The position numbers were made by a program, and so were the translations under genes. Shown one piece after another: positions 1-9,100 of a stretch of DNA of 64,000 nt. Positions within the stretch are counted from its first letter, which is position 1. Each line of letters opens with the position of its first letter. The DNA is from DASYAE01 sp036501535 (GTDB taxonomy: Bacteria; Actinomycetota; Actinomycetes; Streptomycetales; Catenulisporaceae): assembly GCA_036501535.1 (NCBI GenBank), contig DASYAE010000289.1, positions 1-64,000 of the forward strand, given 5' to 3'. A model generated the notes under the pieces. That model did no database searches. It was not told the origin of the DNA and saw only the letters and a program-made list of their open reading frames with translations.

Positions 1-905
1 CGCTGCAGTACTTTTCCGGTCCCGACTCCATATACGCGGACTTCCAACTGCAGACTTACCTGGGCCGTCCCGTGCTGACCTGGTTCGAGGAGTCGCTTAC
101 CAGCTCGCCCGCTGACTTCGTCAGCTCGTTGGACGGCAGCACGGTGGCCACCTTTGCTGGTTCGGGTGCCTATGTCCCCGACATACACGAGTTTCGTATC
201 ACGCCGCAGAACACTGCGCTGATCACCACGCCCGCCGTCATTCCCGTCGACCTGTCCTCAGTCGGCGGGCCAGTCAATGGGCAGCTGATTAACTCCTATT
301 GCGAAGAGGTCGACATCGCCACCGGGGAGGTGCTGTTCCGGTGGAGTGCCGCCGACCACGTCTCGCTTACCGACAGCTACTTCCCGCTTCAGAGCGCCGG
401 AGCGGCCGCATACGACTTCTTCCACATGAACTCGATCAGCATCACCCCGGACGACCATCTTCTGATCTGCTCCCGCCATTGCTGCGCGCTCTACAAGGTG
501 GACCGCAGGAGCGGCGAGGTGATCTGGACGCTGGGCGGCAAGTCCAGCTCGTTCGCCGTCGCGCCGGACGCCGTCTTCGGCTTCCAGCACCACGCGATCT
601 ACGAAGGCTTCGACACGATCCGCCTGTTCGACGACGGCAGCGACGGGATCAGCGTCTGGCATCCGTCGCGGGTCGCCTGGATCGGCGTGGACACCCGGGC
701 GATGACCGCATCGCTGGCCGACAGCATGACCATCCCTGGCATCCAGAGCGCTGCGATGGGCAGCGCGCAGCGGCTTCCCAACGGCGACGTCTTCGTGAGC
801 TGGGGCAGCACGCCGCGGATCTCGGAGTTCTCGCCGAGTGGCGAAGTGCTCTTCGACGCCACGCTCGGCAGCCCGTCCTACCGCGCGTTCAAGTTCCCGT
901 TCTGA
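1..905 (+). CDS. Arylsulfotransferase-like protein (5' end outside window)
   Basis: The reading frame is open from base 3, so the gene begins before the window; about 300 C-terminal residues are visible. The pattern (HMNSI, an LLICSRH-like strand, GEVIWTLGGKSS, QHHA, then FDDG, GSAQRLPNGDVFVSWG and a closing SYRAFKFPF) is that of the actinobacterial and fungal arylsulfotransferase-like beta-propeller family. Characterised ASST enzymes move sulfate between phenols; the histidines in HMNS, SRH and QHHA fit conserved propeller-centre positions. A secreted location is usual for the family, but the signal peptide would lie upstream of the window. Substrate unknown. Confidence 0.75.
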   Translation, partial: LQYFSGPDSIYADFQLQTYLGRPVLTWFEESLTSSPADFVSSLDGSTVATFAGSGAYVPDIHEFRITPQNTALITTPAVIPVDLSSVGGPVNGQLINSYCEEVDIATGEVLFRWSAADHVSLTDSYFPLQSAGAAAYDFFHMNSISITPDDHLLICSRHCCALYKVDRRSGEVIWTLGGKSSSFAVAPDAVFGFQHHAIYEGFDTIRLFDDGSDGISVWHPSRVAWIGVDTRAMTASLADSMTIPGIQSAAMGSAQRLPNGDVFVSWGSTPRISEFSPSGEVLFDATLGSPSYRAFKFPF

Positions 906-911
906 GGCGGG

Positions 912-1277
912 CTATGCGACCGCGGCGCGGTCCAGCGGGCCGTAGCGCAGGGTGTTGCCGTCCGGGTCGACGATCGCGAACAGGGTGGACCCGTAGTCCG
1001 AGGAATTCGGCACCTCTAGGCAGTTGACGCCGTCCGCGGTCCAGGCGGCGCACAGCGCGCCCGGGTCCTCCACGCGCAGGTAGCAGCCTGCTGAGTTGGC
1101 CAGCGGGTCGTTGCCGCCGTCCAGGTAGAGGTGCAGCTCGATCCTGCCGTCGGCCACGCGGAGGTAGTCGGCGGTGCGGCCGAGCACGCGGAAGCCCAAA
1201 TAGGCGTAAAACGCCTGCGATCGGACCAGGTCGGTGCTGGGCAGCACCGGCACTGCGATGGGCTGTGCGGTCGGCAT
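912..1277 (-). CDS. VOC-family (glyoxalase/bleomycin-resistance fold) protein
   Basis: A 121-residue protein with one vicinal oxygen chelate module pair. It opens PVLPSTDLVRSQAFYAYLGF, has ELHLYL in the middle and closes with FAIVDPDGNTLRYG, the usual strand layout of bleomycin-resistance-like proteins. Such proteins bind or sequester small molecules, or act as metal-dependent lyases or dioxygenases; nothing here selects among these. It converges on the preceding gene with only 6 bases between stop codons and shares no clear operon with the OB-fold gene upstream. Confidence 0.8.
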   Translation of the reverse strand: MPTAQPIAVPVLPSTDLVRSQAFYAYLGFRVLGRTADYLRVADGRIELHLYLDGGNDPLANSAGCYLRVEDPGALCAAWTADGVNCLEVPNSSDYGSTLFAIVDPDGNTLRYGPLDRAAVA

Positions 1278-1399
1278 GGCTCCCAGTGAACGCGGCGGCA
1301 GGCCTACCGGCGATGGGCGTTAACGACGCGCATACGCCGGAGTCGGCATTACATACGCGCTTTTAACGCCGCTGTGGCCTGCGCACGGCTCCCCGCTGA

Positions 1400-1849
1400 C
1401 TAGTCTGAGCTGCTGGCTCGCAATTCGTAGATCGGGTTGTAGATCGCGCGCAGGCCGCGCAGCGAGGTGATGCGCCCGCGCAGCTTGATCTTCCGGCCCG
1501 GGTCGATGCCGGGGATCTCGCGCCGGCCGAGCCATATGACGGTGACCGAGCCGGTGCCGTCCCAGAGCTCCGCCTCGAGCGCGGGCACACCGGCCCGCGG
1601 ACGGAAGGTGACGGTGCGCAGGGTGCCGAGGATGCAGACCGCCTCGCGGTCCTGGCAATCCACGATCGGCGTCGCCCCGCCGGCCGGAATCTCGGCCTGC
1701 AGCTCCGCGGCCTCCAGCTCGTCCGGCTCGGCCGCCAGCCGGGACAGGGCCCGGCGCAGCCTGCCCATGCCCGGCCGGCTCTTGGCCGCCGCCGATCTCC
1801 CGGCGGCCGCGAGTGCTGGGGACGCGGTCTTGTCGTTGGACGCTCGCAT
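1400..1849 (-). CDS. OB-fold nucleic-acid-binding protein
   Basis: The ATG at 1849 was chosen because AAGGAG lies 8 bases before it; a longer frame starting at 1900 has no such signal. The product is 149 residues: a basic, Ala-rich N-terminus, then an OB-fold with CILGTLRTVTFRP, EAELWDGTGSVTVIWLGR and a final RGRITSLRGLRAIYNPIYEL. This compact OB-fold family is usual in actinobacteria and often sits beside potassium-transport genes, as here, where the KimA-like transporter lies 112 bases upstream on the same strand. Its ligand is unknown. Confidence 0.8.
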   Translation of the reverse strand: MRASNDKTASPALAAAGRSAAAKSRPGMGRLRRALSRLAAEPDELEAAELQAEIPAGGATPIVDCQDREAVCILGTLRTVTFRPRAGVPALEAELWDGTGSVTVIWLGRREIPGIDPGRKIKLRGRITSLRGLRAIYNPIYELRASSSD

Positions 1850-1961
1850 CGTCGCAAGCTCCTTCCTGCGGGCCCGCCGGGTCCGCCGGTCCGGTGACAA
1901 TGGCTATGCCTTTGGCTGTGCTGTTCGGTTGTCGTGCCGTCGGTGCGCGTCCGGGCCTTCC

Positions 1962-3932
1962 TCAGGGCCGGTTCACGCTCTGCTGCTTGGCTTTCTCCAC
2001 CCGCTCCGCGGCCGAGCGCAGCTGGTAGGGCACGCTGGCGACCACGACGCGGCGCAGGAAGAGCAGGCGGCCCTTCAGGCGCAGCGCGGACTGGTTGTGC
2101 AGCAGCTGTTCCCACCAGTGGCCGAGCACGTATTCGGGGATGTACACGGTCACGATGTCGTTCGGATTCTCGGTCCGCACGCGTTTGACGTAGTCGACCA
2201 CCGGGCGGGTGATCTCCCGGTAGGGCGAGGCGACGACGGTCAGCGGCACCGGGATGTTGCGCTCGTTCCACTGCTCCTTGAGCGTGGCGACCTCGCTCTG
2301 GTCGATCTCGACGGTGACCGCCTCCAGGGTGTCCGGCCGGGTCGCCGAGGCGTAGCTCAGGGCGCGCAGGGTCGGCAGGTGCAGCTTGGAGACCAGCACC
2401 ATCGCGTGGTTGCTGGAGGGTCGCAGCATTCTGAAGTCTTCCGGCGGGGTGAGCTCGATCGCCACCTTCTCGTAGTGCCGTCGGATCGCCCGCATGGTGA
2501 GCCAGATCAGCGGCATGGCCAGCACCACGATCCAGGCGCCCTTGATGAACTTGGTCGCCAGCACGATGACCAGCACCAGCCCGGTGAAGCCGGCCCCGAT
2601 CGCGTTGATCACCCGGGAGCGCATCATCTTGTACCGCGCCGCGCGGTCGGTCTCGGTGAGCAGCAGCCGGTTCCAGTGCCGGACCATGCCGGTCTGGCTG
2701 CAGACGAAGGACACGAACACGCCGACGATGTAGAGCTGGATCAGCCGGGTCGGCGAGGCCTGGAACGCCAGCACCAGCACGATGGCGAAGCCGGACAGCA
2801 GCAGGATGCCGTTGGAGTAGGCCAGCCGGTCGCCGCGGTTGCGCAGCTGGCGGGGCATGTAGCTGTCCCGGGACAGGATCGAGGCGAGCACCGGGAAGCC
2901 GTTGAACGCGGTGTTCGCGGCCAGCACCAGGATCAGCGCGGTGAAGAACTGCAGCAGGTAGAACATCGGCGAGGAGCCGCCGAACACCGAGCGGCCGACC
3001 TGCGCGATGACGGTGCGCGGCACGGTCCCGGCGGGCAGGCCGATCAGCTGCGACGGGTCGTCCGCGGCGTGTACGTGCCCTGCCAGGGCGAGCGCGGTGA
3101 CGCCGGCGAACATGGCGACCGCGATGCCGCCGAGCAGGGCCAGCGTCGTTGCGGCGTTCTTGCTCTTCGGCGGCTTGAACGCGGGCACGCCGTTGCTGAT
3201 CGCCTCGACGCCGGTCAGCGCGGTGCAGCCGGAGGCGAAGGCGCGCAGCAGCAGGAAGGCGAGGGCCAGGCCGCCGTACGAGCCGGTCGCCTTGATCTGG
3301 TAGGTGGCGCTCTCGGCGTGCAGGGGATGGCCGGTCACGATCTTGAACACGCCCCAGATGATCATCAGCGCGACCGAGCCGACGAAGCAGTAGGTGGGGA
3401 CGGCGAACGCAGTGCCGGACTCGCGCACGCCGCGCAGGTTCATCAGGGTGATGACCGCGATGACGAGGACAGCGATGAGCACCACGTGCGAGTTGAGCGA
3501 GGGGATGGCCGAGGCGAGGTTCGCCACGCCGGAGGAGACCGACACCGCGACGGTGAGCGTGTAGTCCACCATCAGGGCGCTGGCGACGGTGAGCCCGGCC
3601 CTCGGACCGAGGTTCGTGGTGGCCACCTCGTAGTCGCCGCCGCCGGACGGGTAGGCGTGTACGTTCTGCCGGTAGGACGCGACGACCACGAGCATCAGCA
3701 GCCCCACCGCGCCGGCTATGTACCACGTGAAGTGGAACAGCGCCAGGCCGCCGGCGGACAGCACCAGCAGGATCTCCTCGGTGGCGTAGGCGACCGAGGA
3801 CAGGGCGTCGGAGGCGAACACCGGCAACGCGATCTTCTTCGGCAGGGTCGCCTCGCCGAGCAGTTCGCTGCGCATCGGCCGACCGACCAACACGCGTTTC
3901 GTCATCCCCATCAGTGAAGGCACGCGGGGCAT
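1962..3932 (-). CDS. kimA: KimA-type potassium importer (APC superfamily)
   Basis: A 656-residue protein with about 12 membrane segments (residues 33-480) and a soluble C-terminal domain. It aligns throughout with Bacillus subtilis KimA, a high-affinity proton-coupled K+ importer. From memory of that protein, its K+-site residues D36, Y43, D117, Y118, T121 and S125 correspond here, with a constant offset of 6, to D42, Y49 (SDALSSVAY), D123, Y124, T127 and S131 (VDYTLTVAVS). The YPSGGGDYE loop is also conserved. The C-terminal domain, which in KimA mediates dimerisation and c-di-AMP inhibition, is present. No clear ribosome site precedes the ATG at 3932; a second ATG seven codons in is possible. 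Such proteins are often labelled amino-acid permease; the residue match supports potassium. Confidence 0.85.
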   Translation of the reverse strand: MPRVPSLMGMTKRVLVGRPMRSELLGEATLPKKIALPVFASDALSSVAYATEEILLVLSAGGLALFHFTWYIAGAVGLLMLVVVASYRQNVHAYPSGGGDYEVATTNLGPRAGLTVASALMVDYTLTVAVSVSSGVANLASAIPSLNSHVVLIAVLVIAVITLMNLRGVRESGTAFAVPTYCFVGSVALMIIWGVFKIVTGHPLHAESATYQIKATGSYGGLALAFLLLRAFASGCTALTGVEAISNGVPAFKPPKSKNAATTLALLGGIAVAMFAGVTALALAGHVHAADDPSQLIGLPAGTVPRTVIAQVGRSVFGGSSPMFYLLQFFTALILVLAANTAFNGFPVLASILSRDSYMPRQLRNRGDRLAYSNGILLLSGFAIVLVLAFQASPTRLIQLYIVGVFVSFVCSQTGMVRHWNRLLLTETDRAARYKMMRSRVINAIGAGFTGLVLVIVLATKFIKGAWIVVLAMPLIWLTMRAIRRHYEKVAIELTPPEDFRMLRPSSNHAMVLVSKLHLPTLRALSYASATRPDTLEAVTVEIDQSEVATLKEQWNERNIPVPLTVVASPYREITRPVVDYVKRVRTENPNDIVTVYIPEYVLGHWWEQLLHNQSALRLKGRLLFLRRVVVASVPYQLRSAAERVEKAKQQSVNRP

Positions 3933-4191
3933 GCTAAGCGACTTGTCGGGTTCTGGGCGAGGGCGCGGGGCCGATTCCCGGAATCAGATTATTCATATGC
4001 ATTCATCCTGATAGAGACCGGTTTTAACGCTTTTTAAACGGGCCACTGAAGCGACATTTCGCCCCCCGCGGGCGCTGGACGCGCGGCGCTGTGAGCGGGT
4101 AGACAGAGGTGTCCGAACCGGGCCCGGGGCCGCGCGTCGACCGCGCCCGCCCGGTGCCCGGTCCCCTCCCGTCCGCCAGGAGCCAGGAACG
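3933..4191. promoter_or_regulatory. Divergent control region between K+ transporter and KdpD-like kinase
   Basis: 259 bases separate the two divergent starts. The visible features are an AT-rich stretch around 3986-4040, unusual for this genome and probably holding promoters, and an inverted repeat GATTC-CCG-GAATC at 3973-3985, about 40 bases before the transporter start. AGGAG sits 9 bases before the kinase ATG. No c-di-AMP (ydaO-type) riboswitch consensus was recognised. Confidence 0.4.
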
Positions 4192-5727
4192 ATGCTGGGC
4201 ACCGCCGGGTCTCATCCAGTGCTGTCAGCGCGTGGTGCATCGGGCGAGCCACGGCGGCGCGGCGGTGACCGATGGCAGGGCGCGGCCGCCGCGGCCCTGG
4301 TTCCGCCGGCGCTGACCGCGCTGCTCACGTACGTGGCGCACGGGCTGAACCTGACCAGCCAGGTGCTGCTGTACCTCGTCGCGGTGGTCGCGATCGCCCG
4401 GCTCGGCGGGATGATCTCGGCGCTGGTCGCGGCGATCTGGGCATCGCTGCTGATGAACTACTTCTTCATCAGCCCGGTGCACTCGATCACCATCGCGGAC
4501 GGGAACAACGCGATCGCGCTGTGCGTGTTCGTGATCGTCGCGCTGACCGTGGCCTCGGTGGTCGACCTGGCCGCCAAGCAGTCCCGGCGGGCCGCGCGGG
4601 CCGGCGCCGAGGCCGAGACGCTAAACGCGCTGTCGGTCTCGGTGCTGCGCGGAGACGGAGCGCTTACTGCGCTGCTGGAGCACCTGTGCGACACGTTCGC
4701 CGCGACCTCGGTCAGCCTGCTGCAGCCGGCCGGTGGTGGCGGCAATGGTGATGATGATGAGGACAACGAGCACGAAGTCTCCTCGCCGGATGGCGAGCAG
4801 GCCTGGACCGTCGTCGCCGCGACCGGCCCCGCGCCGGCCGAGAGCCCGGGCCGGGCCGACACCGTGGTCGCCGTCGGCTCCGACGCGGTGCTCGCCCTGC
4901 GCGGCCGCGTTCTGTCTGCCGCCGACCAGCACGTCCTGTCCGCGTTCACCGCGCAGGCCACCGCAGCCCTCGAACGCCGCCGCCTCGCGCAGGCCGCAGC
5001 ACACGCAATGAACCTCGAGGCCGCGGAGAAGATGCGCACCGCGCTGCTCAACGCGGTCTCGCACGACCTGCGCGCCCCGCTGTCCGCCGCGCGGGCCGCC
5101 GTCAACACCCTGAGTGACCCGGTGCTCGACGTCGCGGCACAGGACCGCGCGGAGCTGCTGGACATCGCCGAGCAGTCGCTGGCCCGGCTCACCCGCCTGG
5201 TGGAGAACCTGCTGGACATGTCCCGGCTGCAGGCCGGGGTGATCAAACCGCGGCTCGAGCCGCTCGACGCGGAGGAGATCGTGCCGCACGCGCTCGACGG
5301 AGTGCCGGGCGCGGCCGCGCGGGTGCGGATCGAGCGTCCCGAGCCCGGCCTCCCGGCGATGCTGGCCGACGGGCCGCTGCTCGAGCGAGTGGTGGCCAAC
5401 CTGGTCGGCAACGCGATCCAGTACACCGACTCGACGGTCACGGTAGCCGTGCTGGCGCGTGACGGCACCGTCGAGCTGCGGGTCGCCGACCACGGTCCCG
5501 GCATCCCGGAATCGGCCCGCGACCTGGTGTTCCGGCCGTTCCAGCGGCTCGGCGACCGGGACAACACCACCGGGGTCGGCCTGGGCCTCGCGCTGGCCCG
5601 CGGGCTGACCGAGTCGATGGGCGGCACCCTGGCCCCGGAGCGCACCCCCGGCGGCGGGCTCACCATGGTGGTCGCCCTGCCCGCGGCGCCGACGCCGGCG
5701 CAGGAGCAGGAGCAGTCCGCCCCTTGA
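4192..5727 (+). CDS. KdpD-like sensor histidine kinase lacking the KdpD/USP N-terminus
   Basis: 511 residues. The membrane part (about residues 35-125) is the DUF4118 domain of KdpD, with the diagnostic NYFFISPVHSITIADGNN stretch. A GAF-like linker follows, then HisKA with the phospho-acceptor at H291 (AVSHDLRAPLSA), an N-box (NLVGNAIQYT) and G-boxes (DHGPGIP, GVGLGLALARG). The roughly 350-residue cytoplasmic N-terminus of full KdpD, which carries the KdpD and universal-stress modules, is absent. No response-regulator gene is adjacent, so its partner is elsewhere. Its position divergent from a KimA-type importer suggests control of potassium uptake. The gene overlaps no neighbour; the next start is 31 bases downstream. 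Confidence 0.85.
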   Translation: MLGTAGSHPVLSARGASGEPRRRGGDRWQGAAAAALVPPALTALLTYVAHGLNLTSQVLLYLVAVVAIARLGGMISALVAAIWASLLMNYFFISPVHSITIADGNNAIALCVFVIVALTVASVVDLAAKQSRRAARAGAEAETLNALSVSVLRGDGALTALLEHLCDTFAATSVSLLQPAGGGGNGDDDEDNEHEVSSPDGEQAWTVVAATGPAPAESPGRADTVVAVGSDAVLALRGRVLSAADQHVLSAFTAQATAALERRRLAQAAAHAMNLEAAEKMRTALLNAVSHDLRAPLSAARAAVNTLSDPVLDVAAQDRAELLDIAEQSLARLTRLVENLLDMSRLQAGVIKPRLEPLDAEEIVPHALDGVPGAAARVRIERPEPGLPAMLADGPLLERVVANLVGNAIQYTDSTVTVAVLARDGTVELRVADHGPGIPESARDLVFRPFQRLGDRDNTTGVGLGLALARGLTESMGGTLAPERTPGGGLTMVVALPAAPTPAQEQEQSAP

Positions 5728-5757
5728 TAAGCTCGCCCGGTGGACGAGGAGAGCGAG

Positions 5758-6540
5758 ATGGGCACCGAAGCAGCGCCTGTGGAAGCAGCGCCGATCGAGA
5801 ACGTGGTGCTGGCGGAGATCCTGAACCGGGACGAGGCGGTGCACCAGGGCGACCGGCTGCTGGCGGCGATCGTCGACTTCGGCGTGTTCGTGCCGGTGGG
5901 CGAGGCGGACAAGGTGGTCTTCGTCAAGGGCTCGGACGGCTCGCCGCTGCTGCCCGGCTACACCAGCGCCGAGGTCTGCGCGCAGGCGATCCCGCAGTCG
6001 CAGCCGGTGCTGTGCGACGGCGCGCGGATCCAGGACATCGCCCGGCAGACCGGCGTGGAGAAGCTCATGGTGGCCACCGCCGACCACTGGGCCGCCGTCC
6101 CGACGGCGATGATCATGCAGGTGCTGCACAACCGGGGCATGCAGACCGCGCGGGAGCAGTCGGTCCGGCTCACCCGCTCGGCCCACCCGCTCGCGATCGC
6201 GCTGCGCGACGCGATGCGCCGCCGGATCCTGGAGTTCCCCGGCGTCGAGGCGATCTGGATCGCCGACGCGCACTGGCAGGAGACCGGCCTGACCAACCTC
6301 ATGCTGCACGTCGCGCTCACCGCCGGCACCGACCCCGCGCAGCCGACCCGGATGCTGGGCGCCATCTTCGAGCACGACGTCAAGGTGCCCGGCGACGCCC
6401 CGCAGGTCAGTATCCGGACGCTCGACCCGAAGGCGGACGCGCAGTTCATCGCGCGGCTCATGCGGATGGGCCTGGACCTGGTCAACGCGAACCACAAGAC
6501 CGGGAAGGTCGGCATCGTCTCTGTCGACTACGACTCCTGA
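5758..6540 (+). CDS. SseB-family protein
   Basis: 260 residues from the ATG at 5758, preceded by GAGGAG with a 6-base spacer; a GTG at 5740 is less likely. The protein has an SseB N-terminal module (about 15-130; EILNRDEAVHQGDRLLAAI, DKVVFVKGSDG) and a C-terminal module (about 135-260). SseB proteins were named for enhanced serine sensitivity in E. coli, and the fold recurs in actinobacterial proteins of unknown biochemical role. It lies 30 bases after the kinase gene and may be co-transcribed. No membrane segment or catalytic motif is visible. Confidence 0.7.
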   Translation: MGTEAAPVEAAPIENVVLAEILNRDEAVHQGDRLLAAIVDFGVFVPVGEADKVVFVKGSDGSPLLPGYTSAEVCAQAIPQSQPVLCDGARIQDIARQTGVEKLMVATADHWAAVPTAMIMQVLHNRGMQTAREQSVRLTRSAHPLAIALRDAMRRRILEFPGVEAIWIADAHWQETGLTNLMLHVALTAGTDPAQPTRMLGAIFEHDVKVPGDAPQVSIRTLDPKADAQFIARLMRMGLDLVNANHKTGKVGIVSVDYDS

Positions 6541-6595
6541 TCAGGCGGCGGTACGAGCGGTAAATCAGTGGACGCAGCCGCTACCGTGGTGTGGC

Positions 6596-8353
6596 ATGAC
6601 CAGCCTGTACGCCGAACTCGACGCACGCCTCGCCGCCGCCTTCGCCACTGCGGCCGGAAGGTTGGGTGCCGATTCGAGTCCGGCGGCACTGCGCCGCTCC
6701 CGGCGCGCCGACTTCCAGGCTGACGGAGCGCTCGCCGCGGCCCGCTCGCTCTCGACCGCGCCGCGCGGATTCGCCGAGGCCGTCGTCGCATCGGCGCGGC
6801 TGGAGGACCTGTGCTCGCGGATCGAGGTGGCCGGTCCCGGCTTCATCAACCTGACCGTGCGCGACGACGTCCTGGGCCGGTACGCCGACGCGATGGCCGC
6901 CGACCCGCGGCTGGGCGTCGCGCCGACGGCGGCCGCGCAGACCGTCGTGGTCGATTATTCGGGCCCGAACGCGGCGAAGGAGATGCACGTCGGGCATCTG
7001 CGTTCGACGATCATCGGCGACAGCGTGGTGCGGCTGCTGGAGCTGCGCGGCCACACCGTGCTGCGCCGGAACCACCTCGGCGAGTGGGGCACGCCGTTCG
7101 GCATGCTGGTCGAGCACCTGCTCGACGTCGGCGAGGACGAGGCGGCGCACGAGCTGTCCGTCGGCGATCTCAGCTCCTTCTACCAGGCAGCGCGGGTGAC
7201 ATTCGACGCCGACGCAGCGTTCCGGGACCGGGCGCGCCGCCGGGTGGTGCTGCTGCAGAGCGGCGACGAGGCGACGCTGCGGCTCTGGGAGATCCTGGTG
7301 CGGGAGTCGAAGCGCTACTTCATGGCCGTGTATGAGCTGCTGCGCGTCAAGCTGACCGCGGCCGACTTCGCCGGGGAGAGCAGCTACAACGCGCTGCTCG
7401 AACCGGTCGCGCAGGAGCTGGACCGGCTCGGCCTGCTGCGCGAGAGCGAGGGGGCGCAGTGCGTCTTCCCCGCGGGCTTCACCGGCCGCGAGGGCGAGCC
7501 GCTGCCGCTGATCGTGCGCAAGAGCGACGGCGGCTTCGGCTACGACGCCACGGATCTGGCCGCCATCCGGCAGCGCCTGGTCGAGCTGCGGGCGGACCGG
7601 CTGCTCTATGTCATCGGCCTGCCGCAGCAGATGCACCTCACAATGGTCTTCCGCACCGCGCGGGAGGCCGGCTGGGCGCGGCCCGGAACCAGCATCGAAC
7701 AGGTCGGATTCGGCTCGATCCTCGGCGAGGACGGCAGGATGCTGCGCAGCCGGGCGGGCGTCGCGGTCAAGCTCGTCGACCTGCTCACCGAGGCGGTGGC
7801 CCGGGCGCGGACCGAGGTCGAGCAGCGCAATCCGGACCTCGACCCGCAGACCGCGGCATCCGTGGCCCGGTCGGTCGGCATCGGCGCGGTGAAGTACGCG
7901 GACCTGTCCACTGACCGGGCCAAGGACTACGTGTTCGACTACGACCGGATGCTCGCCCTCGAAGGCGACACCGCGCCGTACCTCCAGTACGCGCACGCGC
8001 GCATCCACTCGCTCTTCGCCAAGGCCGGCGTCGAGGGCACGACCGGCACCACAGCCGGCGCCGCAGCCGGCGCGGCGATCGACGTGCGCGAACCGGCGGA
8101 ACACGACCTCGCCCTCGCTCTGCTCGGCTTCCCGCAGCTGATCGAAGAGCTCGAACAGTCGCTGGAGTTCCACCGGCTGACCGGCTATCTGTTCGCGCTG
8201 GCCGCGCAGTTCTCGGTGTTCTACGAGAAGTGCCCGGTGCTGCGCGCGCAGCCGGAGATCCGGGCGAGCCGGCTGGCGCTGTGCGCCCTGACCGCGCGCG
8301 TCCTGGCTCAGGGCCTTGACCTGCTCGGCATCGACGCGCCTACCGTCATGTGA
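6596..8353 (+). CDS. argS: Arginyl-tRNA synthetase
   Basis: 585 residues, normal for ArgRS. The N-terminal Add-1 domain ends near residue 100. The class Ia HIGH motif is HVGH at residues 131-134, within GPNAAKEMHVGHLRSTIIGD. The KMSKS loop is degenerate, as is common in ArgRS (EDGRMLRSRAG). The alpha-helical anticodon-binding domain carries YLQYAHARIHSLF and ends LLGIDAPTVM. It charges tRNA-Arg. The start at 6596 has only a weak ribosome site. Whether this is the only argS in the genome cannot be told from the window. Confidence 0.96.
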   Translation: MTSLYAELDARLAAAFATAAGRLGADSSPAALRRSRRADFQADGALAAARSLSTAPRGFAEAVVASARLEDLCSRIEVAGPGFINLTVRDDVLGRYADAMAADPRLGVAPTAAAQTVVVDYSGPNAAKEMHVGHLRSTIIGDSVVRLLELRGHTVLRRNHLGEWGTPFGMLVEHLLDVGEDEAAHELSVGDLSSFYQAARVTFDADAAFRDRARRRVVLLQSGDEATLRLWEILVRESKRYFMAVYELLRVKLTAADFAGESSYNALLEPVAQELDRLGLLRESEGAQCVFPAGFTGREGEPLPLIVRKSDGGFGYDATDLAAIRQRLVELRADRLLYVIGLPQQMHLTMVFRTAREAGWARPGTSIEQVGFGSILGEDGRMLRSRAGVAVKLVDLLTEAVARARTEVEQRNPDLDPQTAASVARSVGIGAVKYADLSTDRAKDYVFDYDRMLALEGDTAPYLQYAHARIHSLFAKAGVEGTTGTTAGAAAGAAIDVREPAEHDLALALLGFPQLIEELEQSLEFHRLTGYLFALAAQFSVFYEKCPVLRAQPEIRASRLALCALTARVLAQGLDLLGIDAPTVM

Positions 8354-8374
8354 GCGGCGGGGGCCGTCGGCGGC

Positions 8375-9025
8375 TCAACTCCCGTCGCCCTCCTCCGCGT
8401 ACACCCGCGCCGCGTATTCCTCCAGCGCCTGCTCGCAGCCAGCCACGGCCTCCAGCGTCGCCGTCCGCTTCGGCGCGCCGAACACGTCCCGCTCGGTGAT
8501 CTTGGCCAGCCAGTTCTGCAGCTTGACCAGGTCCTCCTCATTCTCCTCGAGCTCGGCGTAGGTGAAGTGCCCGTCCACGTACTCCTTCTGCAGCTGCGCG
8601 TGGAAGTCGTGGCACTTGTCGATGATCTCCTCGTACTCGTCGTCCCGCGCCGCCTGGAACGCCGCGAGCACCTCCGCCTGCCCGGCCAGCGCGGCCGAGC
8701 TGAACAGCACCGCGGTGCCGCCCATCTCGAGGATCTCCCGGCGCAGCTTGCGCAGCGCCCGCTCGGCGACCGTGCCCGCCGGCAGCGCGGCCACCGAGTT
8801 CTGCAGGTAGATCGCCCCGAGCCCCTTGAGCCGGCGCCAGACCGCGGCGCGCAGCCGGGTCGGCTCGGAGGGGATGCGGTAGATCAGGGTCAGCCAGTTG
8901 ACCGAGTCGTGCGGGGCGGATGCGGCGGGCTGCGGTTCTTCGGCGTTAGCGGCGTTTGCGGCGTTCACAGGGTTCACGGCGTCCACGGCGTTCGGGATTT
9001 CGGGCACCCGAACAGTCTGCCCCAA
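8375..9025 (-). CDS. ChrB N-terminal-domain protein
   Basis: 216 residues from a TTG start at 9025; a GTG at 9007 or a still later start is possible because no ribosome site is convincing. From about residue 43 the protein matches the ChrB N-terminal domain (WLTLIYRIPSEPTRLRAAVW, GAIYLQNSVAALP), followed by a helical segment rich in Glu. In ChrB proteins this domain accompanies chromate sensing, but stand-alone copies occur in actinobacteria without chromate genes, and none are near. The first 40 residues are a low-complexity Asn-Ala-Val repeat encoded by 9-base tandem units. It converges on argS. Confidence 0.7.
   Translation of the reverse strand: MGQTVRVPEIPNAVDAVNPVNAANAANAEEPQPAASAPHDSVNWLTLIYRIPSEPTRLRAAVWRRLKGLGAIYLQNSVAALPAGTVAERALRKLRREILEMGGTAVLFSSAALAGQAEVLAAFQAARDDEYEEIIDKCHDFHAQLQKEYVDGHFTYAELEENEEDLVKLQNWLAKITERDVFGAPKRTATLEAVAGCEQALEEYAARVYAEEGDGS
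8942..8995. repeat. Six 9-bp tandem units in the ChrB-like gene
   Basis: Six imperfect copies of GGCGTTNNC run from 8942 to 8995. On the coding strand they give the repeating NA(A/V) segment at the N-terminus of the ChrB-like protein. The repeat keeps the reading frame, so copy-number change would only lengthen the disordered tail. Confidence 0.7.
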
Positions 9026-9100
9026 TCACCGCCGGACGTCGCATCCAAGCGATCATCGATCCACCGCACGAGTGCCCGCCGCACCGGCCCGACCAGCACT

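Noticed and set aside
1467..3917. 816-codon plus-strand frame opposite the KimA-like gene
   Set aside because: Antisense shadow: Gln/His/Arg/Gly-rich with no domain, while the opposite strand aligns fully with a transporter family.
3933..4191. Possible c-di-AMP (ydaO) riboswitch before the KimA-like gene
   Set aside because: B. subtilis kimA has one, so I looked for it, but no conserved ydaO segments are present on the minus strand; only a short inverted repeat is seen.
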